From Lachnospiraceae bacterium (lineage in GTDB: Bacteria; Bacillota; Clostridia; Lachnospirales; Lachnospiraceae): a stretch of 17,230 bases of DNA. Made by a program: the position numbers and the translations under genes. Under the pieces are notes generated by a model. It made no database searches and was not told the DNA's origin. It saw nothing but the letters and a program-made list of their open reading frames with translations. Position 1 is the stretch's first letter. Each line of letters starts with the position of its first letter. Where the stretch lies: positions 1 to 17,230 of the forward strand of contig CAAFNG010000375.1 in NCBI GenBank assembly GCA_900764225.1. Direction: 5' to 3'. Positions 12,899-17,230 of this stretch are shown here, one piece after another.

Positions 12899-13585
12899 CT
12901 ATGTAACCAGCAACTCATCCACAGTTACCAGATCATAGCCTGCTGCCTTCAGCACATCCGCAACTTCAAGCGCAGCCTCCACAGAAGTCGCAAAACAGTC
13001 GTGCATCAGTATGATGGAACCGTCCTTCACCTCCCTCTGCACGATTTCTTCCACGGACTGCACATTTCTTATTTTCCAGTCCAGGGTATCTACATCCCAG
13101 AACACCGGCAGCATGGTCACACACAATTCCAGGTTCTTCGGCCAGGCACCGTAGGGTGGCCGCAGATACGTGGGATACTCTCCCGTGATCTCATAGATTG
13201 CATTGTTGGTTTTCAGGATCTGTTCGCAGGCCTGGTCACCCGGAAGCTTATTCAGCTGCACATGGTCATATGTGTGATTGCCGATGAGATGGCCATCTTT
13301 CTGCATCTGCTCTACGATCTTTTCTTTCCCCTCGATATTTTTTCCCATGAGAAAAAAGCTGGCATGGATTCCCCGCTTACGTAAGCCTTCCAGAAGCATT
13401 GGCGTATATTTCGCATGTGGGCCGTCATCGAAAGTTAGCGCTGCCCGCGGGCGGTCCTGTTCTGCGAAAACTGCAGAATCTGCGTGCAGCCGAAGCGCTC
13501 CGTCAGTTATTCCTCTATAACCCAGGACTGCCATCGCAATTCCTAACACTGTCATTACTTGGAAATATTTTTTTCGCTTATCCAT
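12899..13585 (-). CDS. Polysaccharide deacetylase family protein (NodB homology)
   Basis: A 228-residue carbohydrate esterase 4 protein, probably acting on peptidoglycan or another cell-wall glycan outside the membrane. Residues about 8-23 are hydrophobic and serve as a signal anchor or signal peptide. The NodB motifs are complete: TFDDGP at 51-56 (catalytic D53, metal ligand D54), HTYDH with metal ligands H104 and H108, RPPYGAW at 142-148, DVDTLDW at 164-170, and ILMHDC with H195. The resemblance is to PdaA/PdaB-type enzymes, but the substrate cannot be told. The ATG at 13585 has GGGGAG only about one base away, too close for an ideal site; no better in-frame start exists upstream. It lies 40 bases after the liv operon terminator. 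Confidence 0.9.
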   Translation of the reverse strand: MDKRKKYFQVMTVLGIAMAVLGYRGITDGALRLHADSAVFAEQDRPRAALTFDDGPHAKYTPMLLEGLRKRGIHASFFLMGKNIEGKEKIVEQMQKDGHLIGNHTYDHVQLNKLPGDQACEQILKTNNAIYEITGEYPTYLRPPYGAWPKNLELCVTMLPVFWDVDTLDWKIRNVQSVEEIVQREVKDGSIILMHDCFATSVEAALEVADVLKAAGYDLVTVDELLVT

Positions 13586-13625
13586 ACTCCCCGCCGAATT
13601 TAAACCTGCTTTTCCACAATATATG

Positions 13626-13673
13626 AAAAAATTCCCGGGAAAAGACTGTCAGAAGCCAGTCTCTTTCCGGGAA
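13626..13673 (-). terminator. Intrinsic terminator of the liv operon
   Basis: TTCCCGG (13632-13638) pairs with CCGGGAA (13667-13673), and the stem continues through imperfect A-rich/T-rich pairs to AGACTG/CAGTCT around an 8-base loop, about 17 positions in all with two mismatches. On the minus strand TTTTTT (13631-13626) follows. Confidence 0.9.
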
Positions 13674-13695
13674 ATTCCCATATGCTTCGTCTGAT

Positions 13696-14316
13696 TTATT
13701 TCTTCAGGATCTCAAGTGCGCTCTCGATCTCTTCGATACATTTCTCATATCCAAGAGTACCGTTATCCAGGCACAGATTGTATTTCGTCATATCTGCCCA
13801 GTTAGCACCCATGAACCGTCTGCACAGGTCTTCCTTACGCTTGTCATCCTTCTGCATGAATTTCTCAATATCCTTTGTGCTGCCGCTGAGCTTCTTGCTC
13901 GCCTCGCAGATACGGAAATCCCAGTCTCCGTACACAAACACACGAAGAACATTTGGGTATTCTTTCAGGATCATGTTGGCGCAGCGTCCGATGATCACGC
14001 AGGACTCTGTCTCTGCCAGATGGCGGATCACCTTCGCCTGATAGTTGAACAGGTTCTCGTCCGATGTGAAATCCTTGCTCTGTGGCGGGATCAGCTCTCC
14101 TTTATAAAGTCCGGATCTTGCAAAAAGCTTCTGCTTCGCACTGACATTTTCGTCTACTCTTCCAAAAAGTTCTTCATGAATACCACTTTCCTCAGATGCC
14201 ATACGGATGATATCCTTGTCATAGTAAGAAATCCCTAATTTCTTTGCAAGCTCCTCTCCGATGGTACGTCCGCCGCTTCCATACTGTCTTGCAATGGTAA
14301 TTACGAAATTATCCAT
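13696..14316 (-). CDS. Cytidylate kinase-like family protein
   Basis: A 206-residue P-loop protein of the cytidylate kinase-like family (PF13189). The N-terminal ITIARQYGSGGRTIG (6-20) is the family's P-loop variant, with Arg17 where a classical Walker A has Lys. It continues with ELAKKLGISYYDKDIIRMAS, CVIIGRCANMILKEYPNVLRVFVYGD and a YNLCLDNGTLGYEKCIE end typical of CMP-kinase-like folds. The reaction is not known; the essential CMP kinase Cmk is a different protein. I chose the ATG at 14316 (MDNFVITI) with AGGGGGA about five bases upstream; an upstream frame extension to 14364 runs into livF. The ribosome binding site touches the livF stop, ten bases away, so it belongs to the liv operon and is its last gene. 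Confidence 0.88.
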   Translation of the reverse strand: MDNFVITIARQYGSGGRTIGEELAKKLGISYYDKDIIRMASEESGIHEELFGRVDENVSAKQKLFARSGLYKGELIPPQSKDFTSDENLFNYQAKVIRHLAETESCVIIGRCANMILKEYPNVLRVFVYGDWDFRICEASKKLSGSTKDIEKFMQKDDKRKEDLCRRFMGANWADMTKYNLCLDNGTLGYEKCIEEIESALEILKK

Positions 14317-14326
14317 GATCTTCCCC

Positions 14327-15037
14327 CTACTCTCCAAGATATGCCTTCTGAACAGCTTCGTCATTCAGAAGATCCTGGGCCTTTCCATCCATGGTGATGC
14401 TTCCTGTCTCAAGAACATAAGCACGATCAGCAATAGAAAGTGCTTTCTTCGCATTCTGCTCAACAAGAAGTACGGTTGTACCGCTTTCGCTTACCTCACG
14501 GATGATATCAAAAATCTCATTTACAAAGATCGGTGACAGACCCATGGACGGCTCATCCATCAGGATGATCCTCGGTTTGCTCATCAGTGCACGCCCCATG
14601 GCAAGCATCTGCTGCTCACCACCGGAAAGAGTTCCTGCACGCTGTCCTTTACGTTCTTCCAGACGCGGAAATCTCTTGTATACACCGGCAAGGCTCTCTG
14701 CGATCTCTGCCTTATCCTTTCTTGTATAAGCCCCCAGAAGAAGATTCTCATAAACGGACATATCCGCAAATACTCGTCTTCCTTCCGGAACGTGTGCCAT
14801 TCCCATTTCTACGATCTTATGGGCTGGTGTTCTTGTGAGGTCTTTTCCCTCAAACACAATGCTTCCGGACTTCGGAGAAAGAATTCCGGTAAGTGTCTGA
14901 AGTGTGGTTGTCTTTCCGGCACCGTTGGCACCGATCAGCGCAATAACCTCTCCCTGATTTACATGAAAAGAAATTCCCTTCAGGGCCTGGATCACACCAT
15001 AGTAAACCTGGAGGTCCTTTACTTCCAACATTGCCAT
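14327..15037 (-). CDS. livF: Branched-chain amino acid ABC importer ATP-binding protein LivF
   Basis: A 236-residue cytoplasmic ATPase of the HAAT (Liv) importer family. Walker A GANGAGKT at 36-43, signature LSGGEQQMLAMGRAL, Walker B IILMDEPSMGLSP, and the switch region VLLVEQN, where Glu-Gln-Asn replaces the usual His-containing loop in the known LivF manner (VEQN). The end ...QKAYLGE is typical of LivF. GGAGG lies eight bases before the ATG at 15037; a Met at residue 3 is too far from it. It follows livG by 13 bases. Confidence 0.95.
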   Translation of the reverse strand: MAMLEVKDLQVYYGVIQALKGISFHVNQGEVIALIGANGAGKTTTLQTLTGILSPKSGSIVFEGKDLTRTPAHKIVEMGMAHVPEGRRVFADMSVYENLLLGAYTRKDKAEIAESLAGVYKRFPRLEERKGQRAGTLSGGEQQMLAMGRALMSKPRIILMDEPSMGLSPIFVNEIFDIIREVSESGTTVLLVEQNAKKALSIADRAYVLETGSITMDGKAQDLLNDEAVQKAYLGE

Positions 15038-15050
15038 TGTCTCGTCCTCC

Positions 15051-15809
15051 TTATTCTCCCAGATATGCAGTAATAACAGTCGGGTCTTTCAGTACTGTGG
15101 ATGTCTCACCCTGGATCAGTACCTGACCGAAATTCAGAACAGTCAGTTCCTCACAGATACCACCGACCAGTTTCATGTCGTGCTCGATCAGAAGAACTGT
15201 CATATCAAAATGTTCCCTCACGAAACGGATAGTATCCATCAGTTCCTGTGTCTCATTAGGATTCATACCGGCTGCCGGCTCATCCAGAAGAAGAAGCTTC
15301 GGCTCTGTGGCAAGTGCTCTGGCGATCTCAAGCTTACGCTGTTTACCATAAGGCAGGTTGCCGGCCAGTGTGTCAGCTTCTTTATCCAAGTCAAAAACCT
15401 TCAGGATCTCCATCGCTCTCTCGTTCATCTCTTTTTCCACCTTATAGTATTTCGGCAGTCTTAAGATCCCGGTCAGTGTGGAGTATGGATGATGATTGTG
15501 AAGCCCTACTTTTACATTGTCAAGAACAGGCATATCCTTGAAAAGACGGATGTTCTGGAAGGTTCTTGCGATTCCGGCCTTGTTGATCTCAATGGTGCTT
15601 TTTCCTGTGATGTCCTGGCCGTCAAGTTTGATGATTCCTTCTGTTGGTTTGTATACACCTGTGAGAAGGTTGAATACAGTTGTCTTACCGGCTCCGTTAG
15701 GTCCGATGAGGCCATAGAGCTGTCCTTTCTCAATGGTCATGTTAAAGCCGTCAACAGCACGAAGACCGCCGAACTGGATAGACAGGTTATTTACTTCCAG
15801 CATTGCCAT
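15051..15809 (-). CDS. livG: Branched-chain amino acid ABC importer ATP-binding protein LivG
   Basis: A 252-residue ATPase partner of LivF. Walker A GPNGAGKT at 36-43, Q-loop IARTFQNIRLF, the LivG-type signature NLPYGKQRKLEIARAL in place of LSGGQ, Walker B LLLLDEPAAGMNPNE, and switch histidine LLIEHDMK. The end TAYLGE is typical. The ribosome binding site AAGGAGGTGGCC is formed by the last codons of livM (encoding KEVA), and the ATG follows the livM stop by two bases, so translation is probably coupled. Confidence 0.95.
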   Translation of the reverse strand: MAMLEVNNLSIQFGGLRAVDGFNMTIEKGQLYGLIGPNGAGKTTVFNLLTGVYKPTEGIIKLDGQDITGKSTIEINKAGIARTFQNIRLFKDMPVLDNVKVGLHNHHPYSTLTGILRLPKYYKVEKEMNERAMEILKVFDLDKEADTLAGNLPYGKQRKLEIARALATEPKLLLLDEPAAGMNPNETQELMDTIRFVREHFDMTVLLIEHDMKLVGGICEELTVLNFGQVLIQGETSTVLKDPTVITAYLGE

Positions 15810-15811
15810 GA

Positions 15812-16885
15812 TCAGGCCACCTCCTTTTTCGCTTTTTTGCCTTTGAATTTTTCTACCATACGTGCTCTCCAGTCTCTCGCCGCCGGTGCCCAGTTAAAGA
15901 GCATCATGATGATCAGCACGATAGCATAGATCAGCATACGGTAGTTTGCGAATCCACGGAGAAGCTCAGGCAGTGCATAGAGGATAATTGTTGCAATGAT
16001 AGATCCTCTGATATTTCCGATTCCTCCAAGTACTACATACACAAGTACCAGAATGGACATATTGTAATCGAATACAGAAACCTTAAGAAGAGAAAGGTTA
16101 TGTGCATACAGCACACCTGCAACTCCTGCAAGGGCTGCAGAAATGGTAAATGCCAGCAGCTTATATCTGGTGATATTGATTCCTACAGACGCCGCTGCAA
16201 TACGGTTGTCCCTGGTTGACATAATAGCACGTCCGCTTCTGGAGTTTACAAGGTTCTGTACAATAAACAATGTGAGAAGAAGCAGGATCACGCCGATCAG
16301 GAAAAAGTAATTCTTGATATCTTTATAAAGAGTTGCTGTTCCCGAAATACCAAGGGCGCCTTTTAAGATCTGCTTTCCGCCGGCTTCCAGATGAAGACCG
16401 GCTGCACTTGTTGCAACGTGAAGTCCTTTGTCATCCACGCCAATGTAAAGTACATTGATCAGGTTCTTGATGATCTCACCAAAAGCCAGTGTAACAATAG
16501 CCAGGTAGTCACCGCGGAGACGAAGTACCGGAATACCGATGATCACACCGAACAGTGCTGCAACTGCCGCACCTACAAGGATTGCAAGGATAAAGCGAGG
16601 AACCTGCGGAATGGAGTCTGCAGCAACCTGTGAAAACAGGGCACTGGAAAAAGCTCCCACGCACATGAAGCCCGCATGTCCAAGGCTCAGCTCACCGGAA
16701 AAACCGACTACCAGATTCAGGGAAACTGATGCAATGGTATAAACACAAAGGGGAACAAGAAGTCCCATAAGAAGTCTGGAAAGATTTCCAGTTGAGGAAA
16801 GTGCCTGTACGATCACAAAGAGCACAATGACAATTCCATAGTTGATCATGTTATTTTTTGTTGTTTTGTTTTTCATATTCTTCAT
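15812..16885 (-). CDS. livM: Branched-chain amino acid ABC importer permease LivM
   Basis: A 357-residue membrane permease of the LivHM type. Family blocks are visible: LNLVVGFSGELSLGHAGFMCVGAF, GIPVLRLRGDYLAIVTLAFGEI, the SRSGRAIMSTRDNRIAAASVGIN loop that meets the ATPase, AGVAGVLYAHNLSLL and VYVVLGGIGNIRGS. The C-terminus is a basic cytoplasmic tail (GKKAKKEVA). I chose the ATG at 16885 (MKNMKNK), which has AAGGTGG five bases upstream; the GTG at 16894 sits inside that site. It starts ten bases after the livH stop. Confidence 0.94.
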   Translation of the reverse strand: MKNMKNKTTKNNMINYGIVIVLFVIVQALSSTGNLSRLLMGLLVPLCVYTIASVSLNLVVGFSGELSLGHAGFMCVGAFSSALFSQVAADSIPQVPRFILAILVGAAVAALFGVIIGIPVLRLRGDYLAIVTLAFGEIIKNLINVLYIGVDDKGLHVATSAAGLHLEAGGKQILKGALGISGTATLYKDIKNYFFLIGVILLLLTLFIVQNLVNSRSGRAIMSTRDNRIAAASVGINITRYKLLAFTISAALAGVAGVLYAHNLSLLKVSVFDYNMSILVLVYVVLGGIGNIRGSIIATIILYALPELLRGFANYRMLIYAIVLIIMMLFNWAPAARDWRARMVEKFKGKKAKKEVA

Positions 16886-16895
16886 ATCGGCCACC

Positions 16896-17230
16896 TTACA
16901 CTTTCTCCTGGATGTTCTTGCCGAACAATCCGGTAGGTTTTACAAGAAGCACGACGATCAGGACTGCAAATACGATCGCATCTGCAACCTGGGAAGAAAT
17001 ATAAGCTTTTCCGAAGATCTCGATGATTCCCAAAAGGATGCCGCCGACCATAGCTCCCGGAATCGAACCGATTCCACCGAATACAGCAGCTACGAAAGCT
17101 TTGATACCAGGCATGGCTCCTGTGTACGGAGTCAGTGTCGGATAAGTCTGACAGAGCAGAAGGCCTTTGATCGCTGCAAGTCCGGAACCGATGGCAAATG
17201 TGAGGGAAATTGTCGCATTGACGTTAACTC
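16896..17230 (-). CDS. livH: Branched-chain amino acid ABC importer permease LivH, 5' part missing
   Basis: The last 110 codons of a LivH-type permease; the reading frame stays open to the window edge, so the start lies outside. The visible part has SLTFAIGSGLAAIKG, the LivH hallmark MPGIKAFVAAVFGGIGSIPG and GGILLGIIE, and ends VKPTGLFGKNIQEKV. The ATG at 17114 (MPGIK) is internal, not a start. No binding protein gene (livJ/livK) is in view; it would be expected further upstream on this strand. Confidence 0.94.
   Translation of the reverse strand, partial: VNVNATISLTFAIGSGLAAIKGLLLCQTYPTLTPYTGAMPGIKAFVAAVFGGIGSIPGAMVGGILLGIIEIFGKAYISSQVADAIVFAVLIVVLLVKPTGLFGKNIQEKV

Noticed and set aside
16886..16894. 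GTG start for livM
   Set aside because: It lies inside the AAGGTGG site that precedes the ATG at 16885.

Overview
The window looks like chromosomal DNA of a low-to-mid GC Firmicute, most likely a clostridial gut bacterium of the Lachnospiraceae type. That placement rests on gene content (DUF1836 and DUF4364 regulators, YesL, YerC/TrpR-like protein, a cytidylate kinase-like protein, RlmD of the Fe-S type), strong AGGAGG ribosome binding sites and sigma-A promoters; it is inference, as no rRNA is present. No tRNA, rRNA, CRISPR array, insertion sequence or prophage gene was seen. Most of the window is housekeeping and transport.

Layout. 1-1299 (-): 3'-truncated 23S rRNA uracil methyltransferase rlmD. 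1460-1690 (-): small single-pass membrane protein with a very acidic tail, preceded by an extended -10 promoter overlapped by a palindrome and followed by its own terminator. 1910-5249 (-): an ABC importer operon (binding protein, permease, ATPase) whose last gene encodes a cysteine-rich CGGC-domain protein. Upstream, at about 5300-5589 (-), lies a cobalamin riboswitch core that begins directly at the pcrA stop codon, with an intrinsic terminator and a second, better B12 box further downstream. The riboswitch argues that the importer carries cobalamin or other corrinoids rather than ferric siderophores.

5590-7833 (-): DNA helicase pcrA. Divergent from it, 8034-8660 (+): a DUF1836 HTH protein, convergent with yerC (8734-9048, -) across a shared terminator. 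9281-11424 (+): a tight three-gene operon of yesL (DUF624 membrane protein), a TIGR01212 radical SAM protein (YtqA/MnmL-like) and a DUF4364 winged-helix protein, ended by a terminator that overlaps the last stop codon. 11449-12771 (-): rarA. 12899-13585 (-): NodB-type polysaccharide deacetylase. 13696-17230 (-): the distal part of a branched-chain amino acid (Liv) importer operon, livH(partial)-livM-livG-livF, followed 10 bases later by a cytidylate kinase-like gene and a strong terminator.

The main points for a second look are the unusual cobalamin riboswitch architecture (core abutting and possibly extending into pcrA, terminator hairpin between the core and the best B12 box), the CGGC protein inside the corrinoid operon, a Gram-positive binding protein with no lipobox cysteine, and a nucleotide-kinase-like gene tied to the liv operon. 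I found no clearly new multi-gene system.
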